The notes: generated from the letters alone by a model not told the origin. A DNA stretch of 64,000 bases from Acarospora socialis (GCA_025617375.2 JAMYGW020000006.1:687001-751000), one strand, 5' to 3'. Counted from the first letter of the stretch, positions 11,301 through 22,075 are shown. Translations and numbers: made by a program.

Positions 11301-13436
11301 AGTTATCAGAACTCAAAGAAAGATATGAGATTCACAACAAAGAACTTCTTGCAATAGTGAAAGCACTACAGAATTGAAGATTCTATCTTGTAAAAACAAG
11401 CAAGTCAATTCAGATCTACACAGATCATAAGAATCTGAGAAACTTTGTAATGACAAAACAACTTAATCAATGACAGATTTGTTGAGTGAAGCAGTTAACA
11501 GATTATGAATTTCAGATTCATTACAAGAAGAGTAATGAGAATAATGAAGTGAATGTCTTGAGTAAACAATTCAATCATGAGAATATACAGACAATACACA
11601 TCAAAATTCTGAACAAAAATGACAAAGAAGTTCTCACAAAGAACTTAGCAGCAACATACAAGATAAAACAAGCTTTCTTAATGAACAAAAAACTCATTAA
11701 GATGTGTCACTACAGCAGAATCAGTGAATATTTAAAAATCAAATACATCAAGAATTTAATGCAGAGAAAATGCAACATTAGCAATTTTAAAAATCAAATC
11801 ATCAAGATAATCACTATATGCAACTCATGTTGACAGAATAAGATCAATTAAAACAAACAATACAACAAAGTAACATGACTGAACACATCAGATGCATTAT
11901 AAAAGTCAGTTATCATGAACTTCATCACAAAACTATCATTATCAAAGAATTCAGCATGAAAAGTGAAATTCAACAATATATTGATTATAATGAACAGATT
12001 GATCAAGTACACAATGTTTATTTTATTTAAAGAAACTGTGACAGCATCAGTATTGACATACACTATACTGCAAGAATTGATTAGTAGTCATGAACTATTA
12101 AAAAAATTTATCATTGATAGAGACAAGCTGTTTACAAGCAAGTTTTGAAAAATACTCACAGCAGAATTCAGAATAAAACACAAGATATTAACAACATATT
12201 ATTCACAGACAGACAGACAAAGCAAATGAATGAATTAAACAGTAAAAACATATTTGAGACACTATGTCAACAAGAATCAAGACAATTGAGTACAACTGTT
12301 GTCAACAGCACAGTTTGTGTACAATAACACAAGAAATGAGATCACAGAAGAAATGTCTTTTTATGTGAATTATGATTATAATTCAAAGATATAATAAAAT
12401 CTCAAAGAACATGAATCACAGAGTTAAAAAGCAATTTTAGATGTCACTCAAATGAAGAAACTGCATTAAGATCTAACAAGACAGATTGAACAGCAGATGA
12501 AATAAACAACAAAGACAAAATTATTTAAAGAAGAAAAAAAGATATATTTAAAAATGAACAACATACAAATTAAAGAAAAAAGCAAGAAGCTGAAGAACAA
12601 GAGCATTGAATCATTCAAGATCATATAAAACATTAAAGAATTAAGTTATGAGTTAAACTTACTCAAGAAAATGAGAATACACTCAGTATTTCATGCATTC
12701 ATGTTACAGCATTGCAATCAGTTCATATCACTTCAAATTATTGAAACATCTGTCAAATTCAAAAAAGAATATGAAATCAAGAACATTTTAGAAAAGAGAA
12801 TGATTAGTGAGAAAGTTCACTATCTCATAAAATGAAAAGATAACAATATCTCAGAAAATATCTGAGAATTCAAAGAGAATCTCAAGAACTGCACAAAAAC
12901 ACTTCAATGTTTTGAGAAAAGAAGTTGACATTAGTTCAGAAGAATGAAGATATTGAGTCAACAAGTTACAACATTGTTTGAGAATCTTCATTCTCAGTTT
13001 CATCATTATCACTATCAAGTTCAGCAGCAAGACAATTGATCTTTTGTGCAACATGATGATTCATTTGATTCAAAGTCTTTTGAAAATGCATTATTTTGAC
13101 AGCAAGAGCATCAAGAATCACATTTGCATCACTTATTTTCTTTTAAAAAGAAAGACAAGTTCTGTCAAGAGACTTTCACAAAACTGCAATGCACAGATGA
13201 TCATGACAAATATACTTATTACATTTTGATCTTTCACTGATCATAACAAAGCAATTGAGATCATGAATGATACAGAATTCACAAGAAAACATAATGAGAC
13301 TATCACTGAGCTGAATTTTCTTTGTGATTCTTAGATAATTGAAATTTTTAAAAAGCATCATTGCTGACAATAGAAATTGTTATATACTCTCATTTAAATA
13401 AATTCTAGAGAACTAGTGTCTGAAGAGAAAGAATGA

Positions 13437-13797
13437 TGTTACAATCATATTTAAAGAGAAAGAAACTCACAGATCTGTGATCAAGAGTTTACTCAGAGTG
13501 TATACAGAGAAAACTGCTAGACAGCAGTTACATAATAACACAACAGCTCAATGATGAGCAGACAAGCTGAGAACTCAATTTCTTGACATAAAAATATCAA
13601 GACATCAAGAGTGCTCAACACAGAGACATCAAGCATATTCTATATAGTAGAGTCATTTTTCTTATGAAAACAATTGTATTCAACTTAAGTAATCATCTAA
13701 GAGTTAAAGATCAGAATCATTTCAGATCAGTCATTATATTCACAAGCATAAATTCTTAGTTCTACATACCTGAGAAAGCTCAGATTAGAACATTACA
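13437..13797 (+). repeat. LTR 2, internal copy with a divergent upstream half
   Basis: 361 bp, TGTTACAATC ... ATTACA. Its last 190 or so bases match the other two LTRs closely (TCTATATAGTAGAGTCATTT, ATCATCTAAGAGTTAAAG), but its first half does not align with LTR 1 or LTR 3. It directly follows the element interior. Confidence 0.75.
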
Positions 13798-13883
13798 GAA
13801 AGCATCATTGCTGATGACAAATGATGTAAATATTCTCACTTATATAGATTCTAGAGAACTAGTGTCTGAGAAGAGAAGAATAG
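13798..13883 (+). repeat. Duplicated end of the element interior between LTR 2 and LTR 3
   Basis: 86 bp beginning GAAAGCATCATTGCTGA and ending just before LTR 3. It repeats 13350-13436, which precedes LTR 2; both contain ATTCTAGAGAACTAGTGTCTG. A second interior end therefore sits in front of the last LTR. Confidence 0.8.
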
Positions 13884-14238
13884 TGTTATGATCAAGTCAG
13901 AATGAACTTAGAATGAACTGATGTGTATATGTGAGAGATGTACATTCAGAAGAATGTTTAAACAGCAATCACATGATATTTCACTGTGCTCAACATGCAA
14001 ACAGTGAGCTGGGTAAGCTGAAGCTTGATGTGCTCAATGCACTTGACAGTAAGATCAGCAAGAGCTGACAAGCAAGCTATCTATATAGTAGAGTCATTTC
14101 TCTTATGAAAATGATCATGTTCAACTTTAGTAATCATCTAAGAGTTAAAGTCCAGAATCATTTCAGATCAGTTGTTATATCAACAAGCACAAATTCTTAG
14201 CTCTACATATCTGAGAAAGCTCAAATTAAAATGTTACA
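13884..14238 (+). repeat. LTR 3 (outer 3' LTR) of the chromovirus
   Basis: 355 bp, the same length as LTR 1 and alignable to it throughout (TGTTATGATC ... GTTACA). It is followed by CTGAT, nearly the same as the CTGAC before LTR 1, so LTR 1 and LTR 3 are the likely original pair. Confidence 0.85.
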
Positions 14239-14310
14239 CTGATCTGACTTGATCTGCAGATCAGATCAGATCAGAAAATCTTGGTCTGATCTGATCTAAC
14301 AGTCACTTTA

Positions 14311-14318
14311 TGAATAAA
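14311..14318. repeat. Right 8-bp target-site duplication (TGAATAAA)
   Basis: Exact copy of 7715-7722, immediately after the right terminus (...AGTCACTTTA) of the hAT-like element. Confidence 0.85.
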
Positions 14319-14731
14319 GTATCTAGATTGTCTAGAACATCTAGATTGACTAGATTTAAAAGAGAATGTTGAAATTAAAAGGCTCTTTAGAAGTTCAACT
14401 CTATCTAACTTAGTGTTGAAATTCTTCATGTCATGTAATATTGCTCAGTCATCACACACAAAAGTTATTCTTTGCGTATTCTAGTCTTCTAGATAATTAA
14501 GACATCTAATATCAAGCAATAGAAATGTTTCAATTTCAACAATTCTCAATGAAATGTAACACGTTGCTATCTCTAGTGAAATTAATTAGTGGAATCACAT
14601 TATATTAGGCGGTGAAACATAATGTGAAGGTTAAGTTGAAGTGATTCTAGTAACTTGTTGATATAATCTTTAGAAGCACGAAAACCTACATTGTGAGAAG
14701 ACCAAGGTGTGACGAGATTACTTCCACCAAA
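14319..14731. other. Border of the repeat island with a short inverted-repeat element
   Basis: About 410 bp between the transposon stack and the first host gene. Within it, 14361-14376 (AGAGAATGTTGAAATT) and 14532-14547 (AATTTCAACAATTCTC) are inverted copies apart from one extra base, enclosing about 155 bp. This could be a tiny terminal-inverted-repeat element; no duplication is evident. The last 150 bp, with rising GC, probably carry the prefoldin 5 promoter. Confidence 0.45.
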
Positions 14732-15426
14732 ATGAGCAGTGACTCCAAAGAGAAGGGCCGGACCAGTATGGTGTATTTGTAGTGTCTACGTTGTCTTCAA
14801 AAGACTGACAGAAGTAGTTAACCTTGCGGCGCTTTCGATCCAGCAGCTGAGCTCGGTCAAGAAGCGGCTGGACGATGAGCTGGAACATCTCACAAATGCC
14901 TTTACCAAGCTCCAGGCCGCGCAAGCCCAGTTTCGAGAGTGTCTGACTTCGGTCAATCAAGGCATATCGCAGAGGACCGCTGGTGAGCTGGCGTCAACAA
15001 CAAGGGCCAGAAAGTCTGTTGCTCACGATCCACGAACGCAGGCAAAGCCATACTAGTGCCCCTGACAGCATCTCTCTACGTACCTGGAGCTCTTGCAGAC
15101 ACCGATAAGGTCATTGTTGACATCGGTACTGGATTTTTTGTTGAGAGGGTTCGGCTTACTCATTACACCGGGTGAAGCTACTGTTAATCAACGTCGCAGA
15201 GCACGAAAGATGCTATAGTTTTCTATGATGGGAAAATCGAAGAGCTTGCAGGTAACTTGAAGAATCTGGAGAGCGTTGTGCATGGGAAAGCCGACAACCT
15301 TCGGGTGGTGGAAGATGGTATGGCTTCTGCAACTGATGAAACGGCACAATTAAGCTTACGACAGACGCAGTACTGCGACAGAAGGTGTTGGACAATGCAG
15401 AAGGTGTTCAGGAGGTTAGAGCGTAG
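14732..15426 (+). CDS. pfd5: Prefoldin subunit 5 (alpha-type, GIM5)
   Basis: Co-chaperone subunit of the hexameric prefoldin/GimC complex, which hands nascent actin and tubulin to the TRiC chaperonin in the cytosol. Five exons close in frame: 14732-14765, 14812-14982, 15042-15148, 15200-15317, 15365-15426, giving 163 residues, the usual family length. The N-terminal coiled coil (SIQQLSSVKKRLDDELEHLT), the beta-hairpin block (ILVPLTASLYVPGALADTDK, VIVDIGTGFFVE) and the C-terminal coiled coil (FYDGKIEELAGNLKNLE, ending VLRQKV) are the alpha-prefoldin layout. Intron 3 uses an unusual GTTCGG donor, so that junction is least certain. It is the first host gene right of the repeat island, only about 410 bp from the transposon stack. 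A second prefoldin subunit lies at 42289-42791. Confidence 0.93.
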
Positions 15427-15656
15427 GCGGCAAGCAGACAATGGGAAGCTTGGCATCTAAAGCAACCCATCTTCCAGGGTCGATCCGCCATTTTCACATA
15501 TTGTCGGACTTCAAGGTTTACTCAGCAGCAACGTGTGATCCCCACAACTTAGCTATGAGCTCGCATAGAGTGAGTGAGACTTTCCATTTATCGAGCTATC
15601 AAGATCGATGTAGAGCCACCCTGTGCCAACTTGAAGAAGTGATAGGTATGATTGTT

Positions 15657-18243
15657 CTATCTGTCTTGAGAGTCGAGCAATGTTGCGATATTTCCTACTT
15701 CCGTGACGAAGTTGCGGAACCCTGCGTCGGGGCCTGGAGTTGATGTATGAATGTTCCTGGGGAAGAACGTGGCCAGGGAAGGCTTCCAGGTTCCGGCTTC
15801 TCCAATACCTAGATGAGCGTTCTGGCTTAAGATCATGTCCCAGTCTTCGTTGAATAAAGAAGCCCCCCAGATGGTGGTACTGGCGACCCCGTCTGAGGAT
15901 CGACAAACCAACCCTGACCCAGATGGTGTGGACTGTTGGTATTTGGCTATTTCGAACAGATAGCTTGAGTTCTTGAGCCTGTAGCGAAAAGCTGTCTTCT
16001 GGACGAACATTCGCACAGGCAAATTCGTCGGGAATCTTACGAGTTGGTGATCTTGAGTAACAGGACTAGTTCCAGCGGGATCAGCACTGAAGCTGATGCC
16101 CTCGGCAAACTTCCTGATCTCCGGCCCCATTTTTGCCTCGTCGACGCTGTTATCAGCTGTAATCTGGATTTGCCAGGAAGAGCTCCTATACATGGCTGTT
16201 ATCTCCATCGTTTCATCAACATAAGGCGGACAGTACCGACCCTTCCAATGCAACAGCATTAAGATCAAGCGGAGGAGAGCTGGCCATTCCGCCACTGTCA
16301 ACATTCGAACCCTCCAGTCTTATCCATCGCTTGCGACCCTTTTCGAAGTCGAGAGTCTCAGGTACTTTATTGAAGTCGATTTCGAGGCGAAACCACCCTT
16401 CAGCCGCGGGAGTCTTCACCTCAAACATAGCAGAATAAACAGGTTGAACATCTTCCAAGGAGGATGTTATTATGTCGAATGGTGCAAACAAATCTGTTGC
16501 TTGCTGGCACCGAGAGATAAGGTCCGCCCCTCCGGCCCCTGCGTCTAAACTTACTCACGCTGTCAGTCCAGACTTATAGCGAGCAGGGAATCATCCAGCC
16601 TACTCTTTGATCAGTTCTCCGGCCGTCGTAGAGCTTCTCATCATCTGCATGAACTCTTCGAATGTGTGGGTTGGGCCCTTCGGTTTTTTGTAGACAGAAA
16701 ATACGAACGACCCAAAATGCACACGCATGCGAACAAGTCCGCGATAGAAGCGTACTCTCGAGAGACATTCGATGATCGCCCGTTGTATGCAGGATTCGTT
16801 GGCTGCCGAGAGCTTCGGCCTCAACTGGGCCCATTCCTGTAACTCTTCTCCCGTTAACGGTTGGCCGACCAGAAGCGGCTCCACTCGGGTCTTGGAGATG
16901 GCGGCTCGGCTGTTCTTCAGACCAACTTCACTTCTGATGGCCCCTAACGATGGCGGCAGCAGCAGATATAATCTCACTGGCTTTTTACTGCGTGATATCA
17001 GCTCGCTCATAGTTGTACGGATTCGTTGGAGTGCCCCCTGGACTGCCTTCGGATTGTTTGAGAGTACTCTGAACAGGGAACGTTCGGTGTCGAAGGTGAT
17101 GTGGCAGTGATAAGCCATGCGGACAGGATCGAAAGCCTCGACGCTTTGGCCAAAAAGCTCAGTTGGATGGATGTGGTTCGGTGGCCATGCAAAGAACCCC
17201 TGCTCTCTTGTCAATCGCATGTAAATCGAGACGAAACGCTCTCACGGCTCGAAGTCGTGAACAGGCTTTGAGAGAGATAACTTACATGAACACTGAATAT
17301 GGCACTGTCTTCGGGCGACTGCCGGTACTTTTGCTTCTCGGCCTCAACCTCCATTTGTTTCCTGAGCATCTTCTGCTTTTTCTCCGAGTCCATGCACACT
17401 TTCGTGAAGCGAGAGTTGTTGGTCCACCGCATGAGTTCCTTCTTAGCTGCAGTGACCTGACTATTGCTCCCCCATATGTGCAGGCGCTGAAAATGGACAC
17501 GTCAGCCTCTTCTCCGGCATCAACACTGGGCTGTTCATTCCCACTCACCCGGTCGGAGTAACTTTTCGGCGGCTGTACGAAGGCGCCAGTCTTGACTCCT
17601 ATTTCTTCGAGTTGTGCAAAGAGTTTTGCCACCGCTACACCCTGTGGGCTCTGTGCATTGCTGAAGAGCCTCGCATATCAGCTATGAAGTGTCTCACGCT
17701 CCTCAATTGAGAATCACCTCCGATCCATTTGGTCATAAGTCTTTGACAGATCATGGAAACCTAACCGGAGAAATGTCAGGTAATCCTTTAGCCCTTGTCA
17801 CAATTCGACCACTCACCCGTCCAACACTGACCCCTCCTCCAGGACGCTTTTGCATCACTATCTCTATCAATCAAGAAAGTGCTCTTCAGTTCGCGGGTCC
17901 TCTGCATGGAACCACCGAAAGGGGCTGTATCATCGGGGCCAGATATCACATGCTTTGCCTTATGCTTTGCCCCTGAGCTGCGAATAGTCCCGCCGACCAC
18001 AGACCGTTCCGTGCTCCCTTGAATGTTGTTGAGCGCCTCAGCGTCCTCAGACCCCTCAGAGTCCTCCGAATCTTGCAATGGCTGGCCATTGTTGTCGAAT
18101 TGCCACTCTAAGCAACAGTGATTAGCGCCGATGCCCTTTGAACCCATTGCCACGAAGGACGTTGACCTCTCGAAGCAATGAGGCTGAATCTGGTGGCTTT
18201 GTGTGCTATGAAAGATCGATCGTCTGTCACGTACCTCTGGCAT
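15657..18243 (-). CDS. Conserved fungal protein with KH-like segments, function unknown
   Basis: I do not recognise a named family with confidence. It may belong to a fungal DUF group with KH-like folds. Reading minus, an acidic N-terminal exon (EWQFDNNGQPLQDSEDSEG) is followed by short exons (GFHDLSKTYDQMDRR; NAQSPQGVAVAKLFAQLEE). Next comes a KH-like segment RLHIWGSNSQVTAAKKELMR (near 17480), a basic stretch CMDSEKKQKMLRKQMEVEAE, then GFFAWPPNHIHPTELFGQS and FDTERSLFRVLSNNPKAVQ (17220-16950). The tail contains SSWQIQITADN and a conserved-looking end at 15657. Start 18243 is tentative; an in-frame ATG at 18148 is also possible. The junctions near 16615 and 16250 do not resolve with canonical splice sites, so one base may be wrong there or the splicing is unusual. 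Convergent with pfd5 and divergent from ORC1. Confidence 0.6.
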
Positions 18244-19404
18244 TCTTCCTTTCGTAACTCCTCACAGATCAGTCAGCAAAGGTCTCAAGAATTTTCATAA
18301 CACAATTTCCTTACTCCATTCAGGAGACCCTTATCCCGGTTCTCGCGCCGGGATTGTTGAGTACGACCGTTGCGTTTGTTTGTCCAGGACCTCAGATTTG
18401 TGAGAGACCTGGCCATCTAACAGTGACCCTACAGGTTCTAAGCAATAGATTAGCCCCGGGTTATCGGACACAAACCTGGTAGCAAACATTACTCGAGCCT
18501 CTTCACGACATTAGTTTTCCGGCTGAGTAGAAATCTAAAGCACATTAATGCCTTTCAGGCTTTCAACGGAAAGGTGAACTACCCGGTCAGCGTGTTGCTA
18601 ATGGCTGTCACCACCCAGAAGCGTCATGCATCACAGGGGAATTTTGTAGGGTATGTTCTGAAAGATGGGGTCCCCCTATGCGAGGGAGAACGAACTGTAA
18701 CAAGGGAGTGGCCAAGTTCTTCAGAGACACAGATTCGATAATCGTGAATGTGAATTGCCTACGTAGGTGAAATCATTGGTAGAATTGGTTGAATGGGCTT
18801 CTTCCACTACAAGGAGTTAATCACATCTACTCATTGCAATACCAACCGTAAATGTGTTACAGACCCTCGAGTCATATCTACCCATGGGACTCTCAGCAAC
18901 CCTGACGAAGAGGTTTGTCCCTACAAGTCATGGGAAGAGCCCTGGCTTAAAGAACGAACATGATCCGGTAGGTAAAGTGCGTGCGTGACTGATTGCTGAA
19001 GGACATTGGCAATGGCCTCCAAGGCTGCAAGTGAGAATGGCATCGAGTGGCGTACGAATTGCGGCCTCATGTATCTGTGAACCACCTTGGGTACATCTGA
19101 ATCGCCTTCTTATCCAGCACTGTCCAGGAAATGAGACGAACGGACGGTTGGGTAGGGTTTGGGAGAGAAGAGGTTGGGTTTGGTTCTGAGATAGGTAGGT
19201 AAAGTGCCAATCAGGTAATGGACGTGAGAGGTTAGGTACGAAGTACTCCGTACTTAATAGACCCCCTAGCGTTAATACGCGAAACGCGTGTCGCGTGGTC
19301 TCGCGAAAGTCGATTTAGATTGGAAAAGTAATGGATGGGTGTTATCTCCCTGCAAACGCTCTTCCTCTTCTCTACATCTGTAAGTTGCTCCAACATTTCC
19401 AAAA
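18244..19404. other. Divergent intergenic region upstream of ORC1
   Basis: About 1.16 kb between the KH-like gene (-) and ORC1 (+). No coding frame is supported. The ORC1-proximal 130 bp hold a cluster of CGCGAAA/ACGCGT motifs, and a TACTCCGTA motif occurs at 19244. Non-coding 5' exons of either gene may lie here. Confidence 0.6.
19278..19318. promoter_or_regulatory. MCB/SCB-like motif cluster in the ORC1 promoter
   Basis: Within 41 bp lie CGCGAAA (19278-19284), ACGCGT (19284-19289), TCGCGT (19291-19296) and CGCGAAA again (19312-19318), 87-127 bp before the ORC1 ATG. ACGCGT is the Mlu I cell-cycle box bound by MBF-type factors at G1/S genes. A single ACGCGT also occurs elsewhere in the window, so the clustering is the evidence, not the single site. 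Confidence 0.5.
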
Positions 19405-21959
19405 ATGACGCCTCGAACAAGGAGACCTGGGCCTAGAAGCAAGAGAAACACTGCAGTGAAAGGACGTCAGTACTTGTCCGTCGGCGGGGTCATAAGGGAA
19501 GACTCTGATGATGAGCTTGGCGTCGAGGATTATCCATGGGAATGGATCTATGCAGATGTCGTCTCGTCGCAGAATAATGCCGCCCATTCGACGTCAACAG
19601 TGCCAGGAACATCGACCCCGAATGAAGACAGTAACAAATTTCCGTCTCGTGATGGGCTAGCCCACCGGGGAGTTGATCGCTCAGAGAGGCAAATCGTAGG
19701 GGCTCGGATGGGCTCGTTCCGATGCAAGATCGGCGACTGTGTCCTTCTGAAGGCTGAGGGCACACATGAGGCGTGGGTTGGTCTGATATGCGAGTTTCGT
19801 GAAGAGGAGGGAGATGACGGCAAGGTTGCCAACTTTATGTGGTTCTCGTCAGAAAAAGAAATTAGGAACGGGGGAAAAAAGAGGACAGACTTCATGCCGG
19901 TAGCTGTCACCCTACTACTGGTAATCGGGCGGAAAACCTAACTATGTCAGGCAGAACGAGCTATATCTCACGCCGTCATGGGATCTCAATCCGTTGGCTT
20001 CGATTAATGGGAAAGCTTCCATATTATCCCTGAAGACCTTCCTGACCAGGTTTCCAACCGGCAAGGTTCCCAGATCTTCTAAAGAAAGCGGCAAGATCTT
20101 CGTTTGCAGACGAGGTTGCAACACGCGCACAGCCACTTACACAGATGAGTTCATCTGGGAGGATATATACAGAGGCTCTCGGCAAGACCTTGATGCGCTC
20201 ATCGAACGCATCCAGAGAGAGACAAAGGCAACAAGAAAACGGCGACGGAGAGACTCCGCCCATGAGAGTAAGACGCTCGACGTACGTTCCTCATACCTGC
20301 TGTCTTAATTCGAAGCTGATCTACGTAGTGGATTGAGGAGGAGCCCGAGACCTTGCCGCCAAGGACTCCGAAAAAGAAGAAGAAACTGACCTCGGCTTCG
20401 ACCCCGACCTCCAAGATATCCGGCCGTATTCCTTCGACGCTTACGACACCTAGGCACAGACGGTGAGTGTGGTGTTCGTACGTTGACGGCTGCGATTATG
20501 GGTCCTGATCATCATGTGCAGCATCGTAACAAAAGGCCCCCTCGAGTTTACTCCACTGGGAACTAGGATTCTATCGCCTGGCCACTTCCCAACCTCCCCG
20601 TTCCAGGTTGCACGGTCAAGGCTCCATGTGTCATCTGTTCCAGCCTCTTTGCCTTGTCGAGAGCAAGAATTCGCTAGCGTCTATTCGCACCTTGAGGCTG
20701 CCATAACTGCTGGATCGGGTGCATGTATTTACGTCTCGGGCACACCTGGAACGGGGAAGACCGCAACAGTGAAGGAAGTCGTGGCGCAACTGAATACATC
20801 TGTCTTTGCCGAGGAGCTTGACGATTTCATATTCGTTGAGATCAACGGCATGAAGGTCACCGATCCCCACCAGTCATATTCTTTGCTTTGGGAAGCTTTA
20901 CGTGGAGAACGAGTGAGCCCTACCCATGCCGTGGATCTCCTCGAGCGGGAATTTGGAAATCCTAATCCGCGACGAGTCCCATGTGTGGTTCTGATGGATG
21001 AACTGGACCAACTGGTGACGAAGAACCAAAGTGTGATGTACAACTTCTTCAACTGGCCTGGCCTGCGACACAGCAGGCTTATTGTCTTAGCTGTAGCTAA
21101 CACCATGGATTTGCCCGAACGAACACTGAGCAACAAGATCAGTAGTCGACTAGGTATCTCAGAAATGCTCTTACATTTGCCGTGGAAACTGATTGATGTT
21201 ACAGGCTTGACAAGAATCACATTTCCGGGATATACCCATGAACAGCTCATGAAAATCATCCAGTCCCGCCTGGAAGGAGTTCCGGGTGATATCGTTGAGT
21301 CTGATGCAATCCAGTTCGCCAGCCGTAAAGTAGCAGCAGTGAGTGGTGATGCACGCCGTGCTCTGGATATATGTAGGAGGGCCGTTGAGATTGCGGAGAT
21401 CGACAGCACAGAACAAGAATCTCCACCGCTGACCCCGAGTAAAAAAGCGAGGCGAGACCCTACACACCACCAGAGCTTGCTGAAAAGAGCGGGAAAGGTC
21501 ACAATCAACACTATCAAGCAAGCGATCAGTGAAGCCACGACGAGCCCTCTGCAGCAATATCTACGCCACGTCCCCCTGGCTTCAAAGCTCTTACTTGCCG
21601 CTCTGTTGGCCCGTACCCGGCGAACGGGCGTGGGTGAAAGTGCACTGGGTGACGTTATCGAGGAGGCGAAACGCATCGGCAGCCTGGCCGAGGACGGTCA
21701 TATGCGTGATTTCCTCCTGGCGCGAGCAGCCTACACGAATCCGGACAATGGCTCTCTGGATTTGCCCAAGCTAATTAAGGCGCCCCGGGTACTTGCTATG
21801 GGGGAGGCAGCAATGGAACTGAGGGAGGCAGGAGTCATCGGCTTAGAAGCTCGAAAGGGCGAGAGGACTGGCAAGATCCGGCTTCAGCTCGGAGACGAGG
21901 AGATCAAACTTGCATTAAAGGACGACCCCGAAGTGCGATCTCTAGGATTTGCGATATGA
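19405..21959 (+). CDS. orc1: Origin recognition complex subunit 1
   Basis: Largest ORC subunit. It binds replication origins in chromatin and, with ATP, loads MCM helicase together with Cdc6. Five exons close exactly: 19405-19899, 19955-20281, 20329-20462, 20522-21153, 21205-21959, giving 780 residues. A BAH domain spans about residues 95-255 (FRCKIGDCVLLKAEG, NELYLTPSWDLNPLASINGK, TYTDEFIWEDIYRG). A basic linker (PKKKKKL) follows. The AAA+ domain starts near residue 350, with Walker A GTPGTGKT near 391, Walker B LMDELDQL, sensor 1 VLAVANTMDLPER, and a winged-helix C-terminus. ATG 19405 begins a basic N-terminus (TPRTRRPGPRSKR) that could help nuclear import. Convergent with PRP46, 116 bp apart. 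The promoter has a G1/S-type motif cluster. Confidence 0.97.
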
Positions 21960-22075
21960 AAGTAGTATGCTGACGTGATACCTTCAAACACTAAGCAAGC
22001 AGTTGTGTTATGAGAAACCGACCCTTATAATGCGCCACCGTCCAATGCAATGCCATCATGTTCGGTTACTGGTAA

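Larger units (their letters stand above)
8000..14238 (+). mobile_element. Fossil Ty3/gypsy chromovirus-type LTR retrotransposon, heavily broken
   Basis: The element starts TGTTATAATC and ends GTTACA, with LTRs at 8000-8354 and 13884-14238 and a third LTR at 13437-13797. The 5-bp flanks CTGAC (7995-7999) and CTGAT (14239-14243) fit a target duplication with one later substitution. Gag-like sequence with a single zinc-knuckle-like motif lies at about 8400-9400, RT-like at about 10700-11000, RNase H-like at 11200-11480, integrase-like at 11640-12330, and a chromodomain-like segment at about 12770-12900. That order (RT, RNase H, integrase, chromodomain) defines chromoviruses. It is a fossil with dozens of breaks. 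LTR divergence of roughly 15 percent by eye, mostly transitions, means it is old or was mutated by a genome-defence process. Confidence 0.8.
7723..14310. mobile_element. Small non-autonomous hAT-like DNA transposon, split by an LTR element
   Basis: The left terminus TAAAGTGACTATTGAGTCAG and the reverse complement of the right terminus TAAAGTGACTGTTAGATCAG match at 16 of 20 positions, with the first ten identical. Exact 8-bp duplications TGAATAAA flank both ends. Removing the inserted chromovirus (8000-14238) leaves about 345 bp (7723-7999 plus roughly 14239-14310), too small for a transposase, so this is a MITE-type element. The interior is rich in GACTC/GATC-type partial palindromes that could fold. 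Superfamily assignment rests on duplication length and termini only. Confidence 0.75.

Noticed and set aside
14361-14547. Possible solo LTR bounded by TGTTGAAATT ... AATTTCAACA
   Set aside because: The flanking 5 bp do not match as a duplication and the inverted repeat extends beyond the TG/CA ends, so it fits a small inverted-repeat element better.
1-14700. Canonical CpA-directed RIP as the full explanation of the island
   Set aside because: CpA and TpG remain abundant, whereas CpG, CpC and GpG are missing in the chromovirus; classical RIP predicts the reverse.
20729-21676. Long minus-strand open frame (315 codons) antisense to ORC1
   Set aside because: It lies wholly over the AAA+ exons of ORC1, has no family features, and its composition is that of a codon shadow.
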